From the NCBI GenBank assembly GCA_963755825.1, contig CAVWLA010000001.1:310001-374000 (forward strand): a stretch of 64,000 nt of DNA, written 5' to 3'. The stretch is from DATBQN01 sp963755825. Lineage in GTDB: Bacteria > Acidobacteriota > Thermoanaerobaculia > Multivoradales > UBA5704. The translations under genes were made by a program, and so were the position numbers. Each line of letters starts with the position of its first letter. Position 1 is the stretch's first letter. Below are positions 8,359 through 16,608 of this stretch, one piece after another. The notes beneath the pieces are model-generated. The model saw only the letters and a list, made by a program, of their open reading frames with translations. It had not been told where the DNA came from and searched no databases.

Positions 8359-9186
8359 ATGGCCGAGCCGCAGCGCCGAGAGCAGGACCGTCCGCAGATC
8401 GCCATCCGCGGCCTCAAGAAGTCATTCGGCCCCAAGGTGGTGCTCGACGGCGTCGACCTGGATATCGCCGCCGGCGAGTCGCTCGTCGTCATCGGCGCCT
8501 CGGGGACCGGCAAGAGCGTGCTCCTGAAGCACATCGTCGGCCTGATGAAGCCCGACGCCGGCAGCGTCGAGGTGGACGGCGTCGAGATCGCCAAGCTCGG
8601 CTACCGCGAGCTCACCGACTTCCGCCGCAAGTTCGGCATGTCGTTCCAGGAGGGGGCGCTCTTCGACTCCATGTCGGTGGCCGAGAACGTCGCCTTCCCC
8701 CTGAAGCGGCTGACCAAGAAATCGAAGGACGAGATCCGCCAGCGGGTGGAGGAGTGCCTGGCGCTGGTCCAGCTGCCGGGGATCGGCGACCGCATGCCGT
8801 CGCAGCTCTCCGGCGGCATGCGGCGGCGGGTGGGCTTCGCGCGGGCGATCGCGCAGGTGCCCGAGATCCTCCTCTTCGACGAGCCGACGACCGGCCTCGA
8901 CCCGGTGACGACGGCGCAGATCAACGAGGTGATCGTCAGCATGAACGATCAGCTCAAGGCGACCATGGTCACCATCACCCACGACATGGAGAGCGCCTAC
9001 CGGATCGGCGACCGCATCGCCATGCTCGACCGCGGCAAGATCGTCGCGGCGGCGCCGCCGGCCGAGTTCAAGGAGCTCTCCGATCCTCGCATCCAGCAGT
9101 TCCTGCACGGCCGCGCCGAGGGTCCGCTCACCGAGGCGAGCCGCCATGCCGCCGCCGAGCCGGCGCCCGCCGGGCAGGTGGAGTAG
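8359..9186 (+). CDS. mlaF: MlaF-like ABC transporter ATP-binding protein
   Basis: 275 aa from ATG 8359, 11 bp after mlaE. Walker A GASGTGKS, the Q-loop region FGMSFQEGALFDSMSVAENVAFPL, signature LSGGMRRRVGFARAI, Walker B ILLFDEPTTGLDP and the switch His in TITHDM are all intact. It energises lipid movement by the MlaE permease and MCE protein. The C-terminus beyond residue about 250 is a low-complexity Ala/Pro tail. It is co-transcribed with mlaE. Confidence 0.93.
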   Translation: MAEPQRREQDRPQIAIRGLKKSFGPKVVLDGVDLDIAAGESLVVIGASGTGKSVLLKHIVGLMKPDAGSVEVDGVEIAKLGYRELTDFRRKFGMSFQEGALFDSMSVAENVAFPLKRLTKKSKDEIRQRVEECLALVQLPGIGDRMPSQLSGGMRRRVGFARAIAQVPEILLFDEPTTGLDPVTTAQINEVIVSMNDQLKATMVTITHDMESAYRIGDRIAMLDRGKIVAAAPPAEFKELSDPRIQQFLHGRAEGPLTEASRHAAAEPAPAGQVE

Positions 9187-9278
9187 ACTTCCCTCGCCCC
9201 ACCCCGCGGACCTGCCGACCGAGAGCGTTCCCGAGCCGCGCAGACGGCGGTCCCCGGCCCCACGTGTTGGTACGACTC

Positions 9279-9305
9279 GTGCAACTGCCACGACGGCAGC
9301 TGCAC
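9279..9305 (+). promoter_or_regulatory. Stem-loop upstream of the GlsB-like gene
   Basis: gtgcaactgcc (9279-9289) pairs with ggcagctgcac (9295-9305) across a short loop, with one G-U position. It lies 31 bp before the ATG of the GlsB-like gene and 93 bp after mlaF. It could end the mlaEF transcript or act in the leader of the small gene; the sequence does not decide. Confidence 0.4.
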
Positions 9306-9336
9306 CTAACGACGTAACTACTCAAAGGGGGTCACT

Positions 9337-9585
9337 ATGGGCATTCTGGCTTGGATCGTGCTCGGTATCGTCTCTGGCTTCGTCGCCAGCAAGATCGTCA
9401 ACAAGAGCGGCGAGGGACTCCTCCTCGACCTCGTGCTCGGCATCATCGGCGCGGTGGTCGGCGGCTGGCTGTTCAGCATGTTCGGCCACAGCGGCGTCAC
9501 CGGCCTCAACCTCTACAGCTTCCTGGTGGCGATCATCGGCGCCGTCCTCGTCCTCGTCATCTACCACGCCATCCGGCGGATGTAA
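9337..9585 (+). CDS. GlsB/YeaQ/YmgE family membrane protein
   Basis: 82 aa with three hydrophobic segments (about 3-20, 29-48, 56-77) and the family pattern GILAWIVLGIVSGFVASKIV … GLLLDLVLGIIGAVVGGWLF. These small inner-membrane proteins (transglycosylase-associated) are linked to stress, but their biochemical role is unknown. AAAGGGGG precedes the ATG. It interrupts the MCE transport genes and is flanked by hairpins on both sides, so it probably has its own transcript. Confidence 0.88.
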   Translation: MGILAWIVLGIVSGFVASKIVNKSGEGLLLDLVLGIIGAVVGGWLFSMFGHSGVTGLNLYSFLVAIIGAVLVLVIYHAIRRM

Positions 9586-9624
9586 GCGTCCCTCCGCCCG
9601 CCCCACCCCTTCTGTGGAAATACG

Positions 9625-9651
9625 CGGTCCGGCCGCTCGGCGGCCGGACCG
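9625..9651 (+). terminator. GC-rich hairpin after the GlsB-like gene
   Basis: A perfect 11-bp stem, cggtccggccg / cggccggaccg, around loop ctcgg. It starts 40 bp after the stop codon. There is no T-tract. A related gggccggaccg follows immediately and could form an alternative pairing. Confidence 0.5.
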
Positions 9652-9780
9652 TTCGGCGCGCTCGCGGGCCGGACCGCTCGCCGCCTCCGGCAGCCTGCCG
9701 CGAGACGCTGCTAGACTTTGGCTGTCATCGCCGCATCCGTGCCGACGTAACCTCGGTGCTCGGCGTCATCGCCGGAGGGA

Positions 9781-11244
9781 ATGTCTTTGAGCCAGGTCGT
9801 CAAGCTGGGAGTCTTCGGCAGCATCGGTCTCGTCGTCCTCGCCCTCCTCATCTGGCGCATCGAGGACATCCACCCGTTCCAGCGCCAGGCGGGCCGCAAG
9901 ATCTCGGCGGTCTTCGACTCCGTCGCCGGCCTCGACGACAAGGCCTCGGTGCGCATCGCCGGCGTCCGCATCGGCCGCGTCGACGGCGTCGACCTCCTCG
10001 GCCGCCGCGCCCGCGTCGGCATCCGCCTGGAGAAGCCGGTGACGCTGACCGAGGGGACCTACGCCAAGATCTCGAACCTCGGGCTCCTCGGCGAGAAGTA
10101 CGTCGAGCTGGTGCCCGGCCCCGACGGCGCCCCGGTGCTCGGCAGGGACGCCATCCTCCCCGGCCGCACGCCCCCCTCCTTCGACGATGCGATGGCGAAG
10201 CTCGAGAGCATCGGCGACTCGATCCAGGGCATCACCGGCCAGCTCGGCGGCGGCGCCGGCGGCGGCGGCATCAACCGGCTGCTCAACAGCCTGGAGGCGA
10301 CGAGCGACGAGATCCGCGCCCTGGTCGCCGAGAACCGCGCCACCATCGGCTCGACGGTCACCCACTTCGACGCCCTCTCCGGCACCCTCGCCCGCGAGCT
10401 GCCGCGCCTGGCGGGCGAGATGTCGCGCACCGTCACCCAGATCTCGGAGATCCTGGCCGAGAACAAGGGCAACGTCTCGGCGTCGATCGCCAACGCCCGC
10501 GAGCTCACCACCCGGCTGCAGACCTCGGTCGACAACTTGAACGCCATCACCGGCAAGATCGCCAGCGGCGAGGGAACGGTCGGCAAGCTGGTCAACAAGA
10601 ACGAGGCCTACGACAAAGTGGTCGGCACCCTCGACAGCATCAAGGGCGGCGTCGAGACCCTGAGCAGCACGCTCGGCGCGGCGCAGAAGTTCAAGCTCGA
10701 CCTCGACCTGCAGAGCTTCCGGCTGAACGCCGGCCAGTCGCGAAGCGGCCTCTCGATCGACGTCGACCCCTCCGACGGCAAGCACCTCTACCGCATCGGC
10801 GTCGCCAGCACGCCGGACGGCCGGCGGACGACGAAGACCCAGGACATCACCTTCACCGGCCCGGACGGCGCCAGCACCAGCGAGACGATCACCACCTTCA
10901 GCTCGGAGAACACCTACGTGCTCTCCGGCCTCTTCGGCTACAAGGGGCCGTACGACACCCGGCTGTGGGCCGGGGTGATCGAGAACACCGGCGGCGGCGC
11001 CATCGACTATCCGCTCTTCGGCCGCCGCGGCCTGCTCTCCTTCGAGGCCTTCGACTTCAACCGCGAGGAGAAGAAGAAGCCCCACCTGCGGCTCTCCGGC
11101 CGCTACCGGTTCGCCCCCAACCTCTACCTGATCGGCGGCTACGACGATCCCCTGGAGACCAAGTCGCTCTTCCTCGGCGCCGGCATCCGCTGGAACGACG
11201 ACAACCTGAAGTACATCCTGGGAGCGGCGGCGGGGAAGCTCTAG
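9781..11244 (+). CDS. MCE-family (MlaD-like) lipid-transport protein with strand-rich C-terminal extension
   Basis: 487 aa. One N-terminal membrane anchor (about 7-25) is followed by the MCE domain (about 37-115; ISAVFDSVAGLDDKASVRIAGVRIGRV, GLLGEKYVELVPG). A long helical needle segment follows (about 135-300; repeated NSLEATSDEIRALV, AENKGNVSASIANARELTTRL). Residues about 302-487 are alternating-hydrophobic, Gly/Tyr-rich strands (DLDLQSFRLNAGQ, RLSGRYRFAPNLYLIGGYDDP, FLGAGIRWNDDNLKYILG), which looks like an outer-membrane barrel or barrel-like sheet. MCE proteins form hexameric lipid tunnels in the periplasm. The extension may dock to or sit in the outer membrane (inference). It belongs functionally with mlaE and mlaF. 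Confidence 0.88.
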   Translation: MSLSQVVKLGVFGSIGLVVLALLIWRIEDIHPFQRQAGRKISAVFDSVAGLDDKASVRIAGVRIGRVDGVDLLGRRARVGIRLEKPVTLTEGTYAKISNLGLLGEKYVELVPGPDGAPVLGRDAILPGRTPPSFDDAMAKLESIGDSIQGITGQLGGGAGGGGINRLLNSLEATSDEIRALVAENRATIGSTVTHFDALSGTLARELPRLAGEMSRTVTQISEILAENKGNVSASIANARELTTRLQTSVDNLNAITGKIASGEGTVGKLVNKNEAYDKVVGTLDSIKGGVETLSSTLGAAQKFKLDLDLQSFRLNAGQSRSGLSIDVDPSDGKHLYRIGVASTPDGRRTTKTQDITFTGPDGASTSETITTFSSENTYVLSGLFGYKGPYDTRLWAGVIENTGGGAIDYPLFGRRGLLSFEAFDFNREEKKKPHLRLSGRYRFAPNLYLIGGYDDPLETKSLFLGAGIRWNDDNLKYILGAAAGKL

Positions 11245-11248
11245 CGGG

Positions 11249-11845
11249 TTAGCGGGCGACCGCCCCGGCCCGCTCGCCGGCGCTCTCGGGCCGGCGGCTC
11301 GCCGCGGCGAGGAGCTCCTCCAAGGGCTTGCCGTCGACGCTGAAGGTGACGCCGCGGACCCCCTCGAACTGCAGGGCGGTGTCGCGCAGCTGGGCGGCGA
11401 TGCGGCGGGCGTTGCACTCGTCGCCGACCTCGAGGTAGCCGGAGAGGTAGACGTGCGCCTCGCCGCCTTGCACGTCGAGGCTGGAGAGCGCCAGCGACGA
11501 GGCGTAGAGCGGATCGGCGAGCCCCGAGCGGGAGTCGACGGCGCCGCTCTTGGCGAGGAGAGCGCGGATCGCCCCGGCGAAGGCGGGCGCCGGTGCCGGC
11601 AGGGTGACCTCGACCGGCATTGTGCTGTCGCCGCAGCCGGCGGCGCGGCCCGAGCGCCCGGCGTCGCCCGGCGCGATGAGGAACAGGCGGACGCGGTCGG
11701 TCACCGCGGCGGCGGCGGGCTTCGCCGGCGGCCGGGGAGGGGCGCCGGCGTGACGGCAGGGGAGCGAGAGCGAGAGGGCGACCGCGAGGCCGAGCCGGAG
11801 CGCGGGCGCCGCCGCCGGCAGCAGCAGGCGGCTCAGAGCGGCCAC
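11249..11845 (-). CDS. GerMN-domain protein, exported
   Basis: 198 aa. The N-terminus is an export signal ending near LSLPCRHAG, where a cysteine could be lipidated though the lipobox is poor. A Pro/Ala linker leads to a GerMN domain (about 48-175) with the family features CGDSTMPVEVTLP, LSSLDVQGGEAHVYLSGYLEVGDECNARRIAAQL and VRGVTFSVDGKPL. GerMN occurs in sporulation protein GerM and in many Gram-negative envelope proteins; its ligand is unclear. It converges with the MCE gene, ending 4 bp from it. Confidence 0.75.
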   Translation of the reverse strand: MAALSRLLLPAAAPALRLGLAVALSLSLPCRHAGAPPRPPAKPAAAAVTDRVRLFLIAPGDAGRSGRAAGCGDSTMPVEVTLPAPAPAFAGAIRALLAKSGAVDSRSGLADPLYASSLALSSLDVQGGEAHVYLSGYLEVGDECNARRIAAQLRDTALQFEGVRGVTFSVDGKPLEELLAAASRRPESAGERAGAVAR

Positions 11846-11964
11846 CCCGGCCGGCCGGTGGCGAGCGAGCCACGACGGAAACTGGGACGGAGAGCGGGGC
11901 GGGGAGGGTCCGGCGGTGGCATCGGTGGCATCGGCAGCGTGGCGATGCTAGCGTCCCCCCACCG

Positions 11965-12759
11965 ATGAGGCAATATCTCGATCTGCTGCAGCACATCCTC
12001 GACCACGGCGAGGAGAAGGGGGATCGCACCGGCACCGGCACCCTCTCGGTCTTCGGCCACCAGATGCGCTTCGACCTCGCGGCGGGCTTCCCGCTGCTGA
12101 CGACCAAGAAGCTCCACCTGCGCTCGATCGTCCACGAGCTCCTCTGGTTCCTCTCCGGCAGCACCAACGTCGCGCCGCTCCACCAGCACGGGGTGACCAT
12201 CTGGGACGAATGGGCGGACGCCGAGGGCGAGCTGGGGCCGATCTACGGCCGCCAGTGGCGCGCCTGGCCGGCCCCCGACGGGCGGACCATCGACCAGCTG
12301 GCGCAGGTCGTCGAGGGCATCCGCCGCGATCCCGACTCGCGCCGCCACGTGGTCTCCGCCTGGAACGTCGCCGACCTGCCGCGGATGAGCCTGCCGCCCT
12401 GCCACGCGCTCTTCCAGTTCTACGTCGCCCGCGGCCGCCTCTCCTGTCAGCTCTACCAGCGGAGCGCCGACGTCTTCTTGGGCGTCCCCTTCAACATCGC
12501 CTCTTATGCTCTCCTCACCGCCATGGTGGCCCAGGTGACCGGCCTCGCGCCGGGCGAGCTCGTCCACACCCTGGGCGACGCCCACCTCTACTCGAACCAT
12601 CGCCAGCAGGCGCTCCTCCAGCTCGGCCGCGCGCCGCGGCCGCTCCCCACCCTGACCCTCGCTCCCGGCGTCCGCTCCCTCTTCGACTTCCGCTACGAGG
12701 ACGTGGCGATCGCGGGCTACGACCCGCACCCGGCGATCAAGGCGCCGATCGCCGTCTGA
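11965..12759 (+). CDS. thyA: Thymidylate synthase
   Basis: 264 aa, the same length as the E. coli enzyme. It shows MRQYLDLLQHILDHGEEKGDRTGTGTLSVFG, the catalytic-Cys motif LPPCHALFQFYV, QRSADVFLGVPFNIASYALL and DAHLYSNH, ending FRYEDVAIAGYDPHPAIKAPIAV. It converts dUMP to dTMP using methylene-tetrahydrofolate, producing dihydrofolate that the adjacent folA product recycles. It is 23 bp upstream of folA. Confidence 0.97.
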   Translation: MRQYLDLLQHILDHGEEKGDRTGTGTLSVFGHQMRFDLAAGFPLLTTKKLHLRSIVHELLWFLSGSTNVAPLHQHGVTIWDEWADAEGELGPIYGRQWRAWPAPDGRTIDQLAQVVEGIRRDPDSRRHVVSAWNVADLPRMSLPPCHALFQFYVARGRLSCQLYQRSADVFLGVPFNIASYALLTAMVAQVTGLAPGELVHTLGDAHLYSNHRQQALLQLGRAPRPLPTLTLAPGVRSLFDFRYEDVAIAGYDPHPAIKAPIAV

Positions 12760-12782
12760 GCCCCTCTCCCGAGCCCTGGACG

Positions 12783-13337
12783 ATGTCCGTCGGCCTGATC
12801 GCCGCGCTCGCCGCCAACGGCGCCATCGGTGTCGACGGCCATCTCCCCTGGCGGCTGCCGCGCGATCTGGCGCGCTTCAAGCGGCTCACCATGGGCCACG
12901 CCCTGCTCATGGGGCGCAAGACCTTCGACTCGATCGGTCGGCCGCTCCCCGGCCGCACCACCGTCGTGGTGACGCGGAACCCCGCCTGGCCGGCCCCCCC
13001 CGGCGTTCTCGTCGCGGCTTCGGTTGCCGCGGGGATCGCCGCCGCGACCGCCGCCACGAGGGCTGCCGCGATGGCTGCCGGAAACCCGCTCGCCGACGAC
13101 GGCGAGGTCTTCGTCGCCGGCGGCGCCGAGATCTACCGCGCCGCGCTGCCGCTCGCCGACCTCCTGCACCTCACCTTCGTCGAGCGCGACTTCCCCGGCG
13201 ACACCTTCTTTCCCGCCGTCGATTGGGCGCGCTGGCGGCTGGTCGAGGACGAGCCGCACGCGGCGGGCGACGGGGCGCCCTTCGCCTACCGCTTCGCCAC
13301 CTACGAGCGGGGTGAGCCGACGCCGGGCGGGATATGA
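12783..13337 (+). CDS. folA: Dihydrofolate reductase
   Basis: 184 aa. VGLIAALAANGAIGVDGHLPWRLPRDLARFKRLTMGHALLMGRKTFDSIGRPLPGR is classic DHFR, with an acidic residue in the substrate pocket (LPRDLARFK) and FVAGGAEIY later. An Ala-rich insert (about 80-100, AAATAATRAAAMAAG) lengthens a surface loop. It regenerates tetrahydrofolate after ThyA and is 23 bp downstream of thyA. Confidence 0.95.
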   Translation: MSVGLIAALAANGAIGVDGHLPWRLPRDLARFKRLTMGHALLMGRKTFDSIGRPLPGRTTVVVTRNPAWPAPPGVLVAASVAAGIAAATAATRAAAMAAGNPLADDGEVFVAGGAEIYRAALPLADLLHLTFVERDFPGDTFFPAVDWARWRLVEDEPHAAGDGAPFAYRFATYERGEPTPGGI

Positions 13338-13344
13338 TCCGGGG

Positions 13345-13965
13345 ATGAAAAATATCGGCTGCCTCGGAGTCGTCGCGGTCCTGGTCCTCGTCGGCATCGT
13401 CGCCGCGGTCTCCGGCACCGGCGTCTACAACGGCCTGGTCAACGCCCAGCAGCAGGTCGACGCGCAGTGGGCGAACGTCCAGGGCGCCTACCAGCGGCGG
13501 GCGGACCTCATCCCCAACCTGGTGGCCACGGTCAAGGGCGCCGCCGGCTTCGAGCAGAAGACCCTCGAGGACGTCGTCAAGGCGCGCTCCCAGGTCGGCC
13601 AGGTCACCGCCCAGGCGTCGCCGGCGACCCCCAACGACCCGCAGGCCCTGCAGCGCTTCCAGGCGGCGCAGGACAACCTCACCGGCGCCCTCGGCCGGCT
13701 GCTGGTGGTCGCCGAGCGCTACCCGGACCTGAAGGCGGTGGGCAGCTTCAACAACCTGCAGGTGGCGATCGAGGGCACCGAGAACCGCATCAACGTCGAG
13801 CGCGTCCATTTCAACGAGCTGGCGCAGGCCTACAACACCCGCATCCGCCAGGTGCCGGCGGCCTGGTACATCGGCCTCCTGCACTGGACCTTCCCGGCCA
13901 AGGCCTATTTCCAGGCGCAGGCGGGGAGCGAGACGGCGCCGAAGGTCGACTTCGGCGGCTCCTGA
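13345..13965 (+). CDS. LemA family protein
   Basis: 206 aa. One N-terminal transmembrane segment precedes an extracytoplasmic helical bundle. Family motifs are NGLVNAQQQVDAQWANVQGAYQRRADLIPNLVATVKG, VAERYPDLKAVGSFNNLQVAIEGTENRINVERVHFNELAQAYNTRIRQ and the FPAKAYFQA end. LemA proteins are envelope-associated with unclear function, often near TPM/YgcG proteins, which are absent here. GGGG immediately precedes the ATG. It follows folA by 7 bp and is probably on the same transcript. Confidence 0.92.
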   Translation: MKNIGCLGVVAVLVLVGIVAAVSGTGVYNGLVNAQQQVDAQWANVQGAYQRRADLIPNLVATVKGAAGFEQKTLEDVVKARSQVGQVTAQASPATPNDPQALQRFQAAQDNLTGALGRLLVVAERYPDLKAVGSFNNLQVAIEGTENRINVERVHFNELAQAYNTRIRQVPAAWYIGLLHWTFPAKAYFQAQAGSETAPKVDFGGS

Positions 13966-14050
13966 TCGCCCGCCGCCGGGACCCCCGCGGCCGTCCGCGC
14001 GCACCTTCTCTGTAGACAGGCGGTGCTCGCGTAACGTAGAACTTGGGGGA

Positions 14051-15331
14051 ATGTTCGTTCGGCGATCCATCGGCGCCCTGCCGGGCTCCGCGACCTCAGC
14101 CACCGCCGCTCTCGCCGCGTCGCTCGCCCTCACCGTCACCATCGCAGCGGGCGGCTGCCGCGGCGCCGGGGCCGCCCCGGCCGTCGAGCTCGCCGTCCGC
14201 CGCGGCGACTTCCAGCAGCGCGTCCTTCTCACCGGCGAGATCGAGAGCGGCCGCTCGACCGTCCTCAAGGTGCCGCCCTCGCGCGTCTCCCGCCTCGAGA
14301 TCCGCACCCTCATCAAGGACGGCACGCCGGTCGCCGCCGGCCAGGTGGTCGCCGAGCTCGACAACTCGGAGTTCACCGCGGAGCTCGAGGACAAGCGCCT
14401 CGCCAACCTCGAGAAGGACCGCGAGATCGCCCGCCAGACTGCCGCCGCCGAGGCCGACGACGCCGAGCGCGGCTTCCGCGTCGAGCAGCGGCAGGCCGAT
14501 CGCGACAAGGCGCGCCTGCAGGCGGCGGTGCCGCAGGGCCTGCTGCCCGAGCGCGAGTACGAGGATCGCCAGCTCGCCCTGCGCCACGCCGAGCTCGAGC
14601 TCGCCCACGCCGAGGCCGACCAAGAGGCGCACCGCAAGGCGAGCGCCGACGACCTGGCGGTCAAGCGCATCGAGATCGCCCGCGGCGCGCGCGAGATCGC
14701 CGAGGCGACGGACGCCATCACCCACCTGGTGCTGCGCGCCCCCACCGGCGGCATCGCGCTGATCGCCGAGGATGCCTGGGAGGGGCGCAAGCTGCGGGCG
14801 GGCGACGCCCTCTTCACCGACGAGCAGGTGGTGCTCATCCCCGACCTCTCGACCCTGCAGGTGCGGGCGGCGCTCTCCGACGTCGACGACGGGCGGGTGC
14901 TGGCCGGCATGCCCGCCCGCCTGACGCTCGACGCCTACCCGGACCGCTCCTACGCCGGCCGCGTCGTCGAGGTCTCGCCGGTGGCGCGGGAGACGGCGCG
15001 GAGCTCGCTCCTGCGCAGCTTCAAGGTGACGGTCGACCTCCTCGAGCAGGATCCGGCCCGCATGCGCCCCGGCATGTCGGTCAAGGTCGAGGTGCTGGGG
15101 GCGCCGCGCGCCGGCGTCCTCCTGGCGCCGCGCGCCGCCCTCGACCTCGCCGCGAGGCCGCCGGTCGCGCTCCTCGCCGGCGGCGGCACGGTGGCGGTCC
15201 GTCTCGGCGCCTGCGATCCGCTCACCTGCGTCGTCGAGTCGGGCCTGACGGCGGGCGAGCTGCTGCGGCCGCGGGCCGCGGAGCCGCCGGAGACGGCGGC
15301 GAGCAGCGGGAGCGCCGGGAGCGCCGGATGA
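14051..15331 (+). CDS. HlyD/RND-type periplasmic adaptor 1 (probable lipoprotein)
   Basis: 426 aa. The N-terminal signal ends in an AAGGC-like lipobox near residue 36. The membrane-fusion order is visible: first barrel/lipoyl half (VELAVRRGDFQQRVLLTGEIESG), an Ala/Glu/Arg-rich coiled-coil hairpin (about 115-225), lipoyl return (LRAPTGGIALIAEDAWEGRKLRAGDALF) and beta-barrel (MPARLTLDAYPDRSYAGRVVEVSPVA). It stabilises a transporter across the periplasm. It is first of four genes joined by ATGA overlaps; the stop overlaps the next start. Confidence 0.85.
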   Translation: MFVRRSIGALPGSATSATAALAASLALTVTIAAGGCRGAGAAPAVELAVRRGDFQQRVLLTGEIESGRSTVLKVPPSRVSRLEIRTLIKDGTPVAAGQVVAELDNSEFTAELEDKRLANLEKDREIARQTAAAEADDAERGFRVEQRQADRDKARLQAAVPQGLLPEREYEDRQLALRHAELELAHAEADQEAHRKASADDLAVKRIEIARGAREIAEATDAITHLVLRAPTGGIALIAEDAWEGRKLRAGDALFTDEQVVLIPDLSTLQVRAALSDVDDGRVLAGMPARLTLDAYPDRSYAGRVVEVSPVARETARSSLLRSFKVTVDLLEQDPARMRPGMSVKVEVLGAPRAGVLLAPRAALDLAARPPVALLAGGGTVAVRLGACDPLTCVVESGLTAGELLRPRAAEPPETAASSGSAGSAG

Positions 15332-16608
15332 GCGGGACTGCGAGCGATCGGAGGGATCGTCGCCGCCGGCGCCTGGGGGTCGCGGCGGCGGTCGCCGTCG
15401 CCGCCGGCCTGTGGTGGACGGCGGGGCGCGCCGCCGGCGACCGCGGCGGCGAGCGGCCCACCTGGGGCACGGTGCGCCGCGCCGACCTGGTGCTCGGCGT
15501 CGAAGTGCGCGGCACCCTCGGCGCGGTCGACCCGGTGTCGCTCGGGCTGCCCTCGATCCCCGACGAGTGGAGCCTGAAAATCGCTTTCATGGCGCCCGAG
15601 GGGCAGCCGGTGCAGCGCGGCATGCCGGTCCTCCGCTTCGACCCCAGCGAGCTCGACCGCCGCCTCGTCGACCGCCTCGCCGAGCAGGAGAAAGCCGCCC
15701 AGGAGGTGGCGAAGAAGCGCATCGACGTGCAGATGAAGAGCGGCGACGACGAGCTGCAGCTCGCCGAGGCACGCGCCAAGGAGCGCAAGGCGGCGCTCAA
15801 GGTCGAGGTGCCGCCCGACATCGTCGCCGCCGTCGACCTCAGCGAGTGGAAGGGCGACCTGGCGCTGCTGCGCCGGCAGATCGCCTATCTGACCAGGCAG
15901 CGCGAGCTCGACCGCCGCCAGGGCGAGGCGGAGGTCGGCGATCTCGAGACCAAGCGCGACCGCGCCGCCGCCCGCGTCGCCGAGCTGCGGGCTCAGATCG
16001 CGAGCCTCACCGTGCGCGCGCCGCGCGCCGGCATCGTCGTCTACGTCTCCAGCCGCGGCGAGAAGAAGAAGGTGGGCGACAGCGCCTATCAGGGCGAGGC
16101 GGTGATCGAGATCCCCGACCTCCACCGCCAGCGCGGCGACGCCGAGATCGACGAGGTCGACCTCTCCCGCGTCGCCGTCGGCCAGCCGGTCGTCCTCCAC
16201 CTCGACGCCCATCCCGACGAGTCGATCGCCGGCCGGGTGGCGGCGATCCGCGGCGCCGTCACCGCGCGATCCGCGGCCGACCGCGAGCGGGTGGTCGAGG
16301 TCGAGCTGGCGCTCGATCATGCCGACCCGCTCCGCATGCGGCCGGGGATGCGCTTCCAGGGGACGATCGAGGTGGCGCGGGTGCGCGGCGCCCTCGTCGC
16401 CCCGGCCGACGCGGTCACCGCGACGCCGGACGGCCCGCGGGTGGTGCGCGCCACGACCTTCGGCTCCGAGGTCGTCCACCCGCAGGTCGGGCGCCACAAC
16501 GAGCAGCTGGTCGAGGTGCTGGCGGGGCTCGCCGCCGGCGACCGCGTGGCGCGCTCGCCCCACGGCGGCGCGGCAGCGGGCGGCGGCGGCGGCGGGGGAG
16601 CGCGATGA
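15328..16608 (+). CDS. HlyD/RND-type periplasmic adaptor 2
   Basis: 426 aa, starting inside the ATGA shared with adaptor 1. An Arg-rich N-terminus and a single Ala/Val anchor (about 11-28) precede the adaptor fold: LVLGVEVRGTLGAVDPVSLGLP, a coiled coil (about 110-215), LTVRAPRAGIVVYVSSRGEKKKVGD and barrel VVLHLDAHPDESIAGRVAAIRG. It diverges substantially from adaptor 1 despite equal length. A Gly-rich C-terminal tail (AAAGGGGGGGAR) overlaps the next start. Confidence 0.85.
   Translation: MSGTASDRRDRRRRRLGVAAAVAVAAGLWWTAGRAAGDRGGERPTWGTVRRADLVLGVEVRGTLGAVDPVSLGLPSIPDEWSLKIAFMAPEGQPVQRGMPVLRFDPSELDRRLVDRLAEQEKAAQEVAKKRIDVQMKSGDDELQLAEARAKERKAALKVEVPPDIVAAVDLSEWKGDLALLRRQIAYLTRQRELDRRQGEAEVGDLETKRDRAAARVAELRAQIASLTVRAPRAGIVVYVSSRGEKKKVGDSAYQGEAVIEIPDLHRQRGDAEIDEVDLSRVAVGQPVVLHLDAHPDESIAGRVAAIRGAVTARSAADRERVVEVELALDHADPLRMRPGMRFQGTIEVARVRGALVAPADAVTATPDGPRVVRATTFGSEVVHPQVGRHNEQLVEVLAGLAAGDRVARSPHGGAAAGGGGGGGAR

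Noticed and set aside
9187..9309. In-frame extension after the mlaF stop ending in a Cys-rich CWYDSCNCHDGSCT
   Set aside because: There is no start codon or ribosome-binding site, it needs stop readthrough, and the Cys codons coincide with a stem-loop that explains the sequence.
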